From contig NZ_HF954536.1 of NCBI RefSeq assembly GCF_000455225.1, positions 91,326-136,211 on the forward strand: a DNA stretch of 44,886 nt, given 5' to 3'. Numbering within the stretch: position 1 is the first letter of the stretch; each line of letters starts with the position of its first letter. The position numbers were made by a program, and so were the translations under genes. Below, piece after piece: positions 33,382 to 43,633 of the stretch. This DNA is from Megasphaera massiliensis. GTDB lineage: Bacteria > Bacillota > Negativicutes > Veillonellales > Megasphaeraceae. The notes under the pieces were generated by a model. That model worked only from the letters and a program-made list of their open reading frames with translations, was not told where the DNA came from and did no database searches.

Positions 33382-34497
33382 TTGAGACTGAAACTAAAAA
33401 AAGAAGATCTGAACAAAGGCTTACAAGCTGTCCAAAAAGTAGCTCAGAACAAAAACAACAATATGTCTTCTGAAAACGGCCTTCTGATTAAAGCCCTTCA
33501 CGGCATTATCGAATTTCAGGCCAATGATTATGACATGGGAATCAAGATCACCGTTCCCGGAATCATTGAAGAAAAAGGAGAAGCCTTCATTGCCAATCCT
33601 TATTTAATGGACTTGACCCGACGAATTCCCAGTGATGAAATTGAAATCATCAAGGCCGATACGGATACGCAGCTGCTCATTAAAGGCGACAAGCTGAAAT
33701 TTGAATGCCTGACCATCAACCCCGATGACTTTAATGAAGTCGAAATCGTCGAAAACGGTTATGCCAGCTTTAAAACGACGAGTGTCGTCTTAAAGGATTT
33801 AATCGATAATACGTCTTATGCCTGTGCTACCGACGTAGCACGTCCGATTTTCATGGGGACCTTCCTCGATGTCCAGGGGGATCAGATGACCATGGTAGCC
33901 ACGGATACGCACCGCCTGGCTCTGAAAAAGACGACCCTCGATGAACCGGTGAATAATCCGCTGCAGGCTGTTATCCCCAGCCGGCTCTTGTCAGAAATTT
34001 CTCGTCAGCTGCCAACGGATATTCCGGAGACCGTCGAAATCACAGCCGTCCGCAACTACCTGGCCGTTCAGTTCGGCAACGTCTACATCCGTACGCGCCT
34101 CATCGAAGGGGACTTCCCCAATTACCGCCGCGTCATTCCGACGGACTTTAAATGTATTGCCAAAGTCAATCGCTCCGAATTTACTGGCGCTGTGGAACGA
34201 GCTTCCATCGTAGCCAAAGATGCTCAGTATAATGTCATCAACTTCCTCATCAGCGAGGGCCAGATTAAATTGATGAGTCAGCATCCCGATTACGGTACCG
34301 TCGAAGACTACGTCTCCTGCGACATGGACGGCGAAGAATTGGATATCTCCTTCAATGGAAAATTTATCCTCGACATCTTGAAACATTGTCAGAGCAGCGA
34401 CGTCATCTTGAAATCGAAAGAAAACAGCCCGATGCTCGTTCAGGATAAGGATGACGATTCTTGTGTATTTGTTGTAACCCCTATGAGGACAAAATAA
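33382..34497 (+). CDS. dnaN: DNA polymerase III sliding clamp (beta subunit)
   Basis: The ring-shaped processivity clamp of replication. The 371-residue protein has the three repeated clamp domains; PIFMGTFLDVQGDQMTMVATDTHRLAL in the second is typical, and it ends in VVTPMRTK, matching the usual C-terminal MPMR-type peptide pocket. It starts with TTG at 33382 after AAAAGGGGA. Its stop overlaps the ATG of the yaaA-type gene by one base, so dnaN-yaaA-recF form one transcript. Confidence 0.98.
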   Translation: MRLKLKKEDLNKGLQAVQKVAQNKNNNMSSENGLLIKALHGIIEFQANDYDMGIKITVPGIIEEKGEAFIANPYLMDLTRRIPSDEIEIIKADTDTQLLIKGDKLKFECLTINPDDFNEVEIVENGYASFKTTSVVLKDLIDNTSYACATDVARPIFMGTFLDVQGDQMTMVATDTHRLALKKTTLDEPVNNPLQAVIPSRLLSEISRQLPTDIPETVEITAVRNYLAVQFGNVYIRTRLIEGDFPNYRRVIPTDFKCIAKVNRSEFTGAVERASIVAKDAQYNVINFLISEGQIKLMSQHPDYGTVEDYVSCDMDGEELDISFNGKFILDILKHCQSSDVILKSKENSPMLVQDKDDDSCVFVVTPMRTK

Positions 34498-34712
34498 TGG
34501 AAACAATTAAAATTGAAACGCCGATGATCCAATTGGACCAGTTTTTGAAATGGGCCAGTATTTTACAAAGCGGCGGCGAAATCCGCTTTTTATTGGATGA
34601 AGATAAAATTTTAGTAAATGGAATTTTATGCAAAGCTAAGAGAAAAAAACTCTATCCGGGAGATACGGTAGAAATTAAGGATGTCGGTACATATTTGATT
34701 AAAGGTGAATAA
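34497..34712 (+). CDS. yaaA: S4-domain RNA-binding protein YaaA
   Basis: A 71-residue S4-like RNA-binding protein conserved between dnaN and recF in Firmicutes (also linked to 50S assembly as RlbA/YaaA). The S4 core is IQLDQFLKWASILQSGGEI followed by LVNGILCKAKRKKLYPGDTVEI. The ATG overlaps the dnaN stop (TAATG) with GAGGA upstream, so the longer frame from 34461 is rejected. RecF begins 2 bases after its stop. Confidence 0.93.
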   Translation: METIKIETPMIQLDQFLKWASILQSGGEIRFLLDEDKILVNGILCKAKRKKLYPGDTVEIKDVGTYLIKGE

Positions 34713-34714
34713 TT

Positions 34715-35827
34715 ATGATGATTGAGTCGGTTCGACTGCACCGGTTCCGAAATTATGAGAATCAAAAAATCTCCTTTCCTAAGGCGACGATTCTCTTATA
34801 TGGGCAAAACGGACAAGGGAAGACCAATCTTCTGGAATCTTTATATTTAGGCGGAATCGGCAAGTCTTATCGGGGCATTGCCGATTCTGATCTCATTTCC
34901 TGGGAGCACGAGAAAGCCAGCGTTATCATCGATTTTAACCGTAACGATACGACACAGCAGATAAAAGTGATCTTGTCCAAACTCGAGAAAAAAGAACTGT
35001 GGGTCAATGAAACAAAGGTATCGCAGAAAGAATTGATCGGAACCTTGAATGAGGTCCTGTTTTCGCCCGATGACCTTCAGCTCATCAAGGGCAGCCCTTC
35101 TTTGCGGCGCCGTTTTATCGACATGGAGATTTCTCAGGTCAGCCGGTCTTATTACCGGGATTTACTGCAGTATAACCGGGCCGTGTCGCAGCGCAATCTC
35201 TTATTGAAAAAGATGAAATACAACGGCAATCAATCGCTTGATGAATGGGATCGTCAGATTGCCGGTTTTGCAGCGTCCATCGTAAGCAAACGCTTAGAAG
35301 CTCTTCAGAAATTATCGTTTTTGGCAGGGGTTCTCCATAAAAGGCTCAGTCGGGGAAAAGAAATGCTCCATCTGACCTATGTCCAACCTTATGGGACTGG
35401 GGAGGGCCGCCATCAGACTGATCCGAAATGGTATTATGATTGCTTACAGCAGCATCTCCCTGAAGATATCCGCCGTCAAGCTACGTCGGTCGGGCCTCAT
35501 CGTGACGATCTCTTATTTTCTGTCGGCCAAGGGGATTTAAAGAAATACGGTTCTCAGGGACAACAGCGGACGGCTGTCTTGGCGCTGAAATTGTCGGAGC
35601 TGGAATTTATCAAATCGGAGACCGGCGAATACCCCGTTCTCTTATTGGATGACGTCATGAGTGAGCTCGATCAAAGCCGGCGCCAGGCCTTGCTGGACTT
35701 TGTCCGCAACCGGATTCAAACCTTTATTACGACGACAGAGCCTGACATTTTTGCCGGTATGGATGGCTGTCATCCCATCTGTATTGAACAAGGGAGGGTG
35801 GTTTCTCATGGAGAAGCGAAGTCTTAA
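34715..35827 (+). CDS. recF: DNA replication and repair protein RecF
   Basis: An SMC-like ATPase that helps load RecA at gaps. The 370-residue protein has the Walker A motif GQNGQGKTNLLESLYLGG (about 31-48), the signature region YGSQGQQRTAVLALKLSELE and Walker B LLLDDVMSELD, then a C-terminal D-loop segment. It is the third gene in dnaN-yaaA-recF. Two ATGs occur in a row at 34715 and 34718. The stop overlaps the next gene by 20 bases. Confidence 0.98.
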   Translation: MMIESVRLHRFRNYENQKISFPKATILLYGQNGQGKTNLLESLYLGGIGKSYRGIADSDLISWEHEKASVIIDFNRNDTTQQIKVILSKLEKKELWVNETKVSQKELIGTLNEVLFSPDDLQLIKGSPSLRRRFIDMEISQVSRSYYRDLLQYNRAVSQRNLLLKKMKYNGNQSLDEWDRQIAGFAASIVSKRLEALQKLSFLAGVLHKRLSRGKEMLHLTYVQPYGTGEGRHQTDPKWYYDCLQQHLPEDIRRQATSVGPHRDDLLFSVGQGDLKKYGSQGQQRTAVLALKLSELEFIKSETGEYPVLLLDDVMSELDQSRRQALLDFVRNRIQTFITTTEPDIFAGMDGCHPICIEQGRVVSHGEAKS

Positions 35828-36713
35828 ACTTGAAAAAGCCGGACTTGCCATTCCTGAAGTCTTGGCCAAACACCGTCTGCTCCTTCCCTACCGGATGTAC
35901 CAGGCTAAGCGGGACTGGAAAAAAATCGTAGGCGAGCAAATTGCTAAATATTCATATATATTAGATTTTAAGAATAATGTTATTGTCATTGCCGTCATGA
36001 ATCCCGTTTACATGAATTATTTATTTGTGTATAAAAATAAAATAATAGAGGAAGTTAATTCCTATATTGGGCATCAGGCTATTGCCGATGTCCGTTTTGT
36101 CAAAAAGGGGAAAAAGCCGGTTCAGACGGTCTATGAAACCTTAGAAGGAGAAGAAAAAGATGTCCTTCCTGAGGGGAATATCCGCCAAGTCATTCTTGAC
36201 GATTCGACGGTGGCCAACATTCGTCGTGAAACGGAAAACCTCCCGGACGGCTTACGGGAACGGGTCGTACAGCTTCGTTTTGCCCAGGCTAAACGGGTAA
36301 AAGCCTATGCCGTAAGCGGCTTCATTCCCTGTCCCTCCTGTGGCCGCTGGATGGCTAAAGGCGAAAAGATTTGCATCTTTTGCCGGAGTGCTGCCCACCA
36401 TGCCCTGAAAATGAAGGTACGTGCCGTTTTAGAAGATATGCCCTGGCTGACCTGGGAGAAAATGGCCGAGGCCCTGACTGTTCCGACAACGGATAAATCC
36501 GGTGAACAGGCCTATAATGACGTTAGGCGCAGCCTTATCTATCGGTATATTGAAAAGGTGTATTATGAATACGATACGGCTGCTGATGACCTCGTTTTGG
36601 CCATCCTCATTACCCGCCGTGTCCCCGGCGATATACCGCCTAAATTTATTGAAAATCTCGTTGCAAAATATCGGAGGAAACCAGAACATAATGTATCTCC
36701 ATCTGAGTCCTGA
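35808..36713 (+). CDS. DciA-like DUF721 protein with C-terminal zinc ribbon
   Basis: A 301-residue protein between recF and gyrB, the usual place for the DUF721 (DciA-type helicase-loader) gene. The N-terminal DUF721 part (about 10-100) includes WKKIVGEQIAKYSYILDFKNN and VYMNYLFVYKNKIIEEVN. It is much longer than the usual 100-180 residues: residues 175-192 form a zinc ribbon with Cys175, 178, 189 and 192 (CPSCGRWM and CIFC), followed by a helical domain of about 100 residues of unknown role. GGGAGGGTGG lies before the ATG at 35808; the longer frame to 35661 overlaps recF and is rejected. It overlaps both neighbours, so the run is translationally coupled. Confidence 0.85.
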   Translation: MEKRSLKLEKAGLAIPEVLAKHRLLLPYRMYQAKRDWKKIVGEQIAKYSYILDFKNNVIVIAVMNPVYMNYLFVYKNKIIEEVNSYIGHQAIADVRFVKKGKKPVQTVYETLEGEEKDVLPEGNIRQVILDDSTVANIRRETENLPDGLRERVVQLRFAQAKRVKAYAVSGFIPCPSCGRWMAKGEKICIFCRSAAHHALKMKVRAVLEDMPWLTWEKMAEALTVPTTDKSGEQAYNDVRRSLIYRYIEKVYYEYDTAADDLVLAILITRRVPGDIPPKFIENLVAKYRRKPEHNVSPSES

Positions 36714-36951
36714 CACGATGATTCCCATCAAGGATATTGTGGCTATCGTACCGTATCCGAAACAAAAGGGCGCGGCTATTTTACAGTCTTTCGATCTCCC
36801 CGTGCGAGAGGTCGGAGTTTCGTCAGAACGGAATTGGCGCTCTTTAGTGATTACCGGGGAGGCAGTCTATTCTCTGCCCCTGACCGGGGAGACCATGCTT
36901 CGCCGATATCAGAAATGTTTGCAGATTTTGTCGCATTGCGAACAGGCGTAA
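36691..36951 (+). CDS. remB: RemB-like (DUF370/YaaB) protein
   Basis: An 86-residue protein of the DUF370 family. MYLHLSPDTMIPIKDIVAIV and SLVITGEAVYSLPLTGETMLRR match the YaaB/RemB pattern, and the gene sits directly before gyrB as yaaB does in Bacillus. RemB/RemA proteins bind DNA and control extracellular-matrix genes in Bacillus; what this one does is unknown. AGGAGGAAA precedes the ATG, which overlaps the end of the DciA-like gene by 23 bases. Confidence 0.8.
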   Translation: MYLHLSPDTMIPIKDIVAIVPYPKQKGAAILQSFDLPVREVGVSSERNWRSLVITGEAVYSLPLTGETMLRRYQKCLQILSHCEQA

Positions 36952-36986
36952 GGGCGGTACGTATTTAAAAATTATTGATTTTACGG

Positions 36987-36992
36987 TATAAT
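36987..36992 (+). promoter_or_regulatory. Possible -10 for gyrB
   Basis: TATAAT about 60 bases before the gyrB ATG; a TTTAAA lies 17 bases upstream as a weak -35. gyrB may also be read from upstream. Confidence 0.4.
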
Positions 36993-37010
36993 AAAGTGTT
37001 AGTTGCCTAG

Positions 37011-38972
<1,962 letters not shown>

Positions 38973-38984
38973 TCAGGAGAACCT

Positions 38985-40145
38985 ATGCCGAAACTTTCTC
39001 GAAAGATAAACTTATTTACCGATTCCGTCATTGCCCGCATGTCAAAGGTAGCTGAAGGATGCGGGGCCATTAACCTGTCAGAAGGGTTTCCCGATTTTCC
39101 GCCGCCTAAGGCTATGCTCGACCGCTTGGCCGAAGTCGCCAAGGAGGGACCTCATCAGTACAGTCTCGATAACGGGGCTTCGAATCTGCGCCGGGCTCTG
39201 GCTGATTATCGAAAAAGCTTTACCGGAAGGCGCCCAGACCCGGAGACGGAAATCGTCGTTACCTGCGGAGGTACGGAAGCGCTGATGACGGCCATGATGG
39301 CCATCGTCGATCCCGGCGATAAGGTCATCCTCTTCTCGCCTTTTTATGAAGCCTATGCAACGGATGCCCTGCTCTGCGGGGCCGAGCCGATTTATGTGTC
39401 CCTCAAAGGAGACGATTATACCTTTGACGGCGATGAATTAGAAGCGGCCTTTAAACAGCGGCCGAAGGCAATTTTTATTTGTAACCCGTCCAATCCCTGC
39501 GGTAAGGTTTTTTCGAAAGAAGAACTGCTTACCATTGCGTCCCTTGTCGAAAATTATGATACCTTTGCCGTCATCGATGAAGTCTATGAACACATCGTCT
39601 ACGAACCGACGGAGTATACCTATTTTTCGACCCTTCCCGGGATGTATGAACGGACCATTTCCTGCGGCTCCCTATCGAAGACGTATTCGATTACGGGCTG
39701 GCGGTTAGGCTATATCTTTGCCTCTCCCGCAGTAACCGATGCCATTAAAAAGCTGCACGTCTATCTGACAATCAGTGCTCCCAGTCCCCTTCAAGAAGCG
39801 GCTGTAACCGGTCTGGAGTTCGGTCTTGACTACTATCAGTGCCTTCGAGAACTCTACCGGAAAAAGCGAGATTTCGTCATGAAGGGCCTCGATGCCATCG
39901 GCATAGCTCACAACGTCCCTCAAGGAGCTTTTTATATGCTCCTCGACATCGGTACCTACGGGTATGATGACGATGAAGCCTTTTGCCGGGATTTAGCGGA
40001 AAAAATCGGCGTCGCCCTCGTTCCGGCATCGACCTTTTTTAAAGAACCTGTCCATCACCTGGCAAGATTGCAGTTTGCCGTCCGCGATGAAACCTTAGCC
40101 GAAGCCATGCATCGTCTGGAAGGCATTCATAAACTAAAAAAATAA
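38985..40145 (+). CDS. Class I/II pyridoxal-phosphate aminotransferase
   Basis: A 386-residue PLP-dependent fold-type I aminotransferase. NLSEGFPDFPPP marks the substrate-side start, CNPSNPCGKVFSKEEL the PLP-phosphate side, AVIDEVYEHIVY the pyridine Asp, and SLSKTYSITGWRLGY the PLP Lys. It resembles the kynurenine/methionine/aspartate type branch; the natural amino donor and acceptor are unclear. It begins 12 bases after gyrB with AGGAGAA upstream, so it probably shares the gyrB transcript. It could take part in methionine salvage or in alanine/aspartate metabolism, but nothing in the context decides. Confidence 0.92.
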   Translation: MPKLSRKINLFTDSVIARMSKVAEGCGAINLSEGFPDFPPPKAMLDRLAEVAKEGPHQYSLDNGASNLRRALADYRKSFTGRRPDPETEIVVTCGGTEALMTAMMAIVDPGDKVILFSPFYEAYATDALLCGAEPIYVSLKGDDYTFDGDELEAAFKQRPKAIFICNPSNPCGKVFSKEELLTIASLVENYDTFAVIDEVYEHIVYEPTEYTYFSTLPGMYERTISCGSLSKTYSITGWRLGYIFASPAVTDAIKKLHVYLTISAPSPLQEAAVTGLEFGLDYYQCLRELYRKKRDFVMKGLDAIGIAHNVPQGAFYMLLDIGTYGYDDDEAFCRDLAEKIGVALVPASTFFKEPVHHLARLQFAVRDETLAEAMHRLEGIHKLKK

Positions 40146-40181
40146 TTTGTCTCGTTACCTTATCATAAGGAGGGATTACCG

Positions 40182-40970
40182 ATGAAAAAATGGCACCTGC
40201 TTCTCGCTGCCCTTTGTCTGACAGTCAGTACGATGACAGTCCTGGCCGACGGCGTTCCGGAAGGTACGCAGACGGGACAGTCGTCAGCCGTCATCCTCAC
40301 TGATCCGACGGTAAATATGAAGAATTTGAGTGATTTTTATATTCTTGAAGGCCGTACCTATGACAAGGTAACCGGATTGCTTATGGCCTTGCCGCCGCAG
40401 ACGACAGGCCTTACAGGCGATTATTATTTTCGCGTTGACAAGCAGGTCGTCGGCGACTACTTCTATCACGTCAAAGCTTACGATACGGACTCCCACGTCT
40501 TAAAGGGAAACTATTTTGTGGCTAAAGATGAGAGCAGTGCCTGGAAGCTTCAGAACGACCAGCAGGCATCCCTTATCTACGGCAGTTCCGAAAAGCTGAT
40601 GGATAAGGTTGAAGTCGTCGTGTATCCGCAAAAAATCCCTCTTGGCAGTTACGGTATCATCCGCGTTCATGTACCGGGAATGATTCCCTATGATATCAAG
40701 GCGACCAGCCTCAATACGAAAATTGCCGATATTACGGAGCATATGAATATCCGCCCGCTGGAAGCGGGGAAAGTCGATCTCGTCGTCGATGTGAAAATCG
40801 GCGATTCCCTTCGCACGGTGACTAAAGAAATTACCGTCGTCGATGAAGCGGACCGCAGAGAATCAAAGTCCCGCAATAATCCCAGCGTCGGTGTCGGTAT
40901 CGGTATTGGCTGGGGCAGCGGATGGCATCATGGCGGTGGAATCGGCATCGGTGTAGGACCTTGGTGGTAA
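40182..40970 (+). CDS. Exported protein of unknown function with Gly/Trp/His-rich tail
   Basis: A 262-residue protein I do not recognise. Residues 1-22 are a signal peptide (KKWHLLLAALCLTVSTM...LA). The mature part is beta-rich; residues about 145-225 (VEVVVYPQKIPLGSYGIIRV to VTKEITVVDE) look like an immunoglobulin-like module with strands and short turns. A short charged stretch leads to a striking 27-residue end of Gly, Ile, Val, His and Trp (GVGIGIGWGSGWHHGGGIGI, then GVGPWW). A terminal aromatic residue is common in outer-membrane proteins, so outer-membrane or surface attachment is possible. AGGAGGGA precedes the ATG; the next gene follows by 23 bases. Confidence 0.7.
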   Translation: MKKWHLLLAALCLTVSTMTVLADGVPEGTQTGQSSAVILTDPTVNMKNLSDFYILEGRTYDKVTGLLMALPPQTTGLTGDYYFRVDKQVVGDYFYHVKAYDTDSHVLKGNYFVAKDESSAWKLQNDQQASLIYGSSEKLMDKVEVVVYPQKIPLGSYGIIRVHVPGMIPYDIKATSLNTKIADITEHMNIRPLEAGKVDLVVDVKIGDSLRTVTKEITVVDEADRRESKSRNNPSVGVGIGIGWGSGWHHGGGIGIGVGPWW

Positions 40971-40993
40971 TCTAAAAGGAGAGTGTATCTACT

Positions 40994-42361
40994 GTGGAGT
41001 TTTCCCTAGGAAAACAGTTACTGGTCATCATCTTACTTATCTTTGGCAACGGCGTCTTTTCATTATTGGAAATGGCTATCGTCAGCAGTCATCAATCTCG
41101 ATTGGAAGCGATTGCCGATGAAGGAAGCAAGTCGGCGGCTATCGTCCTGAAACTGCGTGAAAATCCGAATAAGATGTTTTCTACGGTCCAGTTCGGCATC
41201 ACCTTGATCAGCCTTCTGACCGGTGTCTACGGCGGTACGGAAATGGCCGGTCCTTTATCCGTTTATGTAGCCAAGATTCCAGGCCTTGAACCGTATGCCT
41301 ATACGATTAGTCTGACCAGTGTCGTCGTATTGATTACCTATTTGACGATTATCCTCGGTGAAATTGTTCCTAAAAGGATTGCCATTGACAATCCTGAAAA
41401 AGTAGCCTGCTTGCTGGCCCGTCCCATGCTGTACTTTTCGGCCATCTGTACGCCTGTCGTCTGGATCCTGTCGTGGTCGACGACGGCTGTTACCAAAATG
41501 ATGGGCGTCAAGAAGCCGGAAGTGCTGCCGGTTACGGAAGACGAAATAAAATTGCTCTTAGAGCAGGGCGTCGAACTCGGGGCTTTTGAAAAAGAAGAAC
41601 CGGAGCTGGTCACCCGCGTCTTTCGCCTGGCCGATATGGACGTCGGCGACATCATGACTAACCGGACCCAAGTCGATTGGCTCGACGTCGAAGATCCGGA
41701 AGCGACGATGATGAATGAATTGGTGGCTTTCAATCACAATAATCTTCCTGTCGGGCGGGGGTCTTTGGATGACTTCATCGGCATGGTATCGGTCAGTGAA
41801 ATCTTTCAGAAGTATTATGAAAATATTCGCCATCAAAAACCGGCGTCTCTGCCTGTTATTGTAGAAGAATGCGTCCACAAACCGATTTATATTCCGGAAT
41901 CGATGGACATCATGAAAGTCGTCCACGTCTTTCGCGAACACAGCGTTCATGAAGTCGCCGTCCTTGATGAATACGGAAACTTTAGCGGCATCCTGACCCT
42001 TCACGATATCCTCGAAGAATTAGTCGGCATCATGCCGGCCGGGGAAGAAGAAAAGAAGGAAGAAGCCAATCGCATCATCCAACGGGGACCGAACGACTGG
42101 CTTATCGAAGGACTGCTTACGATTGAAGAATTTAAAGATTTCTTCGGCATCGAAGATGAACTGCCTGACGAAGAAGAAGACTTGTATAAAACCCTGGCCG
42201 GCCTGATTACCTATGGTGTCGGCCGGATCCCACGGGAAACGGATACCTACGTATGGAAGGACTTTACCTTTGAAGTCGTCGATATGGATAACCTCCGCGT
42301 CGATAAAATCCTCGTCACTCGCAATCCAGATTATTCTGAAGATGATGAAGAAGAAAAATAA
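40994..42361 (+). CDS. CorC/HlyC-family membrane protein (DUF21-CBS-CBS-transporter associated domain)
   Basis: A 455-residue membrane protein of the hemolysin C/CorC group, which takes part in magnesium or other divalent ion efflux in relatives. The N-terminal DUF21 domain has about four membrane helices (1-170, with ILGEIVPKRIAIDNPEKVA), then two CBS domains (about 205-345, DVGDIMTNRTQVDWLDVEDP and VAVLDEYGNFSGILTLHDILEELVG) and the C-terminal CorC_HlyC domain (to about 440). The long acidic end (EDDEEEK) is unremarkable. It starts with GTG at 40994 after AAGGAGAG. The name hemolysin is historical; toxin activity is not implied. Confidence 0.93.
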   Translation: MEFSLGKQLLVIILLIFGNGVFSLLEMAIVSSHQSRLEAIADEGSKSAAIVLKLRENPNKMFSTVQFGITLISLLTGVYGGTEMAGPLSVYVAKIPGLEPYAYTISLTSVVVLITYLTIILGEIVPKRIAIDNPEKVACLLARPMLYFSAICTPVVWILSWSTTAVTKMMGVKKPEVLPVTEDEIKLLLEQGVELGAFEKEEPELVTRVFRLADMDVGDIMTNRTQVDWLDVEDPEATMMNELVAFNHNNLPVGRGSLDDFIGMVSVSEIFQKYYENIRHQKPASLPVIVEECVHKPIYIPESMDIMKVVHVFREHSVHEVAVLDEYGNFSGILTLHDILEELVGIMPAGEEEKKEEANRIIQRGPNDWLIEGLLTIEEFKDFFGIEDELPDEEEDLYKTLAGLITYGVGRIPRETDTYVWKDFTFEVVDMDNLRVDKILVTRNPDYSEDDEEEK

Positions 42362-42368
42362 AGGCATG

Positions 42369-42411
42369 AAAAAAGGGAGCTGTACCTCAATCAATGGGTA
42401 CAGCTCCTTTT
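42369..42411. terminator. Bidirectional terminator between the CorC-type gene and gpsA
   Basis: GGAGCTGTACC pairs perfectly with GGTACAGCTCC over a nine-base loop, with A and T runs on both sides, between convergent genes. Confidence 0.93.
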
Positions 42412-42418
42412 GTCGTAC

Positions 42419-43378
42419 TTATTCACTTTTGGTCGAGCGGAGAAAGAGATTTTTTAAGACTTCATGAGGGTCCTGATGTTCCTGTATGATGGAATGAACG
42501 GCCGACGTAATGGGCAGTTCTACGCCGTAGTGGGCCGATAGATCTAACAGGGCTTCGGTCGTGCTGACGCCTTCAGCAAGTTTTGAAAAAGTGTTTCCTT
42601 CGATAAAATCCTGACCGAAGCGGCGGTTGTTGCTGTGCGGCGAAAAGAGGGTTGCTTCATAGTCGCCTAAGTGACTGAGGCCGTACACGGTCATGGCCTG
42701 GCCGCCCATGGCAGAGACTAAAACCGATAACTCATGGGCACCGCGGGCCATGAGGGCACCTTTTAAGGCCGTCATATGGGCCCCGTCGAGCATGCCGGCT
42801 GCAATACCGACGACGTTTTTGGCAGCAGCTCCGATTTCAATGCCGAGAAGATCTTGGCCGTAATAGAAGCGGATCAGCGGGCTGGTAAAAGTATCGACTA
42901 AGAAATGGGTCAACTCATCGTCTACCGAGGCGATGACCATACAATTGGGCATGCCGCTAATAAAGTCCTGGACATGGCCGGGTCCGACCCAGACCGCAGT
43001 CCGTACGGTATCCCCAAGTTCTTCTGCCATTACCGTTGTCAGCCGCTTGCCGCTGCCGGCTTCGAGGCCCTTCATGGCCAATACGAAGGGCAAGTGCTTG
43101 TCGTATCCGGCGCTCCGGATATCCTTGGCAAAGGAACGAAGCTGCTGGGCACTGATGGAAATAATGCAGATATCGGCACCGGACAGGGCCTCTTTCAGGT
43201 CGTCGGTCAGGGTGATTGCGTCTGGTAAGGTAAGATAATCATTTTTCCTTGTTTCTTTCAGGCGGCTCAGGTTTTTAGAACCCGGTCGTCCCCATAAGGT
43301 CACGTCATGACCGATATGGTCGGCATACCAGGCATGGAAACTGCCCCAGCGGCCACAGCCTAAGACGGTGATATTCAT
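42419..43378 (-). CDS. gpsA: Glycerol-3-phosphate dehydrogenase [NAD(P)+]
   Basis: Makes sn-glycerol 3-phosphate from dihydroxyacetone phosphate for phospholipid synthesis. The 319-residue protein starts with the dinucleotide-binding loop ITVLGCGRWGSFHAWY, then VLAMKGLE and VWVGPGHVQ; the catalytic Lys lies in GAAAKNVVGIAAGMLDG, and GLSHLGDYEATLFSPHSNNRRFG completes the C-terminal helical domain. The length is close to the family norm of 330-340. GGGGAG lies before the ATG with an extended -10 promoter about 40 bases upstream. It is convergent with the CorC-type gene. Confidence 0.95.
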   Translation of the reverse strand: MNITVLGCGRWGSFHAWYADHIGHDVTLWGRPGSKNLSRLKETRKNDYLTLPDAITLTDDLKEALSGADICIISISAQQLRSFAKDIRSAGYDKHLPFVLAMKGLEAGSGKRLTTVMAEELGDTVRTAVWVGPGHVQDFISGMPNCMVIASVDDELTHFLVDTFTSPLIRFYYGQDLLGIEIGAAAKNVVGIAAGMLDGAHMTALKGALMARGAHELSVLVSAMGGQAMTVYGLSHLGDYEATLFSPHSNNRRFGQDFIEGNTFSKLAEGVSTTEALLDLSAHYGVELPITSAVHSIIQEHQDPHEVLKNLFLRSTKSE

Positions 43379-43415
43379 AGTGGTTTCTCCCCTCAGAATA
43401 AGTTTTTGTAATTAA

Positions 43416-43424
43416 ATTATAACA
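43416..43424 (-). promoter_or_regulatory. Extended -10 promoter for gpsA
   Basis: Minus-strand TGTTATAAT about 40 bases before the gpsA ATG. No clear -35. Confidence 0.5.
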
Positions 43425-43633
43425 TGGATTTATCGATTCAGACAGTTTGTGACGATGGATAAGGGCTTTAACCAAAGTATACTTTTTTGGCAAGGATGTT
43501 GAATTTTGTTGGAATTGCAATGGATATTTGTCCCCTCATTGGATATACTGAACTCAGAAAGGGCAGTGATGAGCCCTCTTGTTTCGATATGTCGTGAGTC
43601 AGCAGCTAGTCTGCCGCGAAAGGAGTATGCCTT

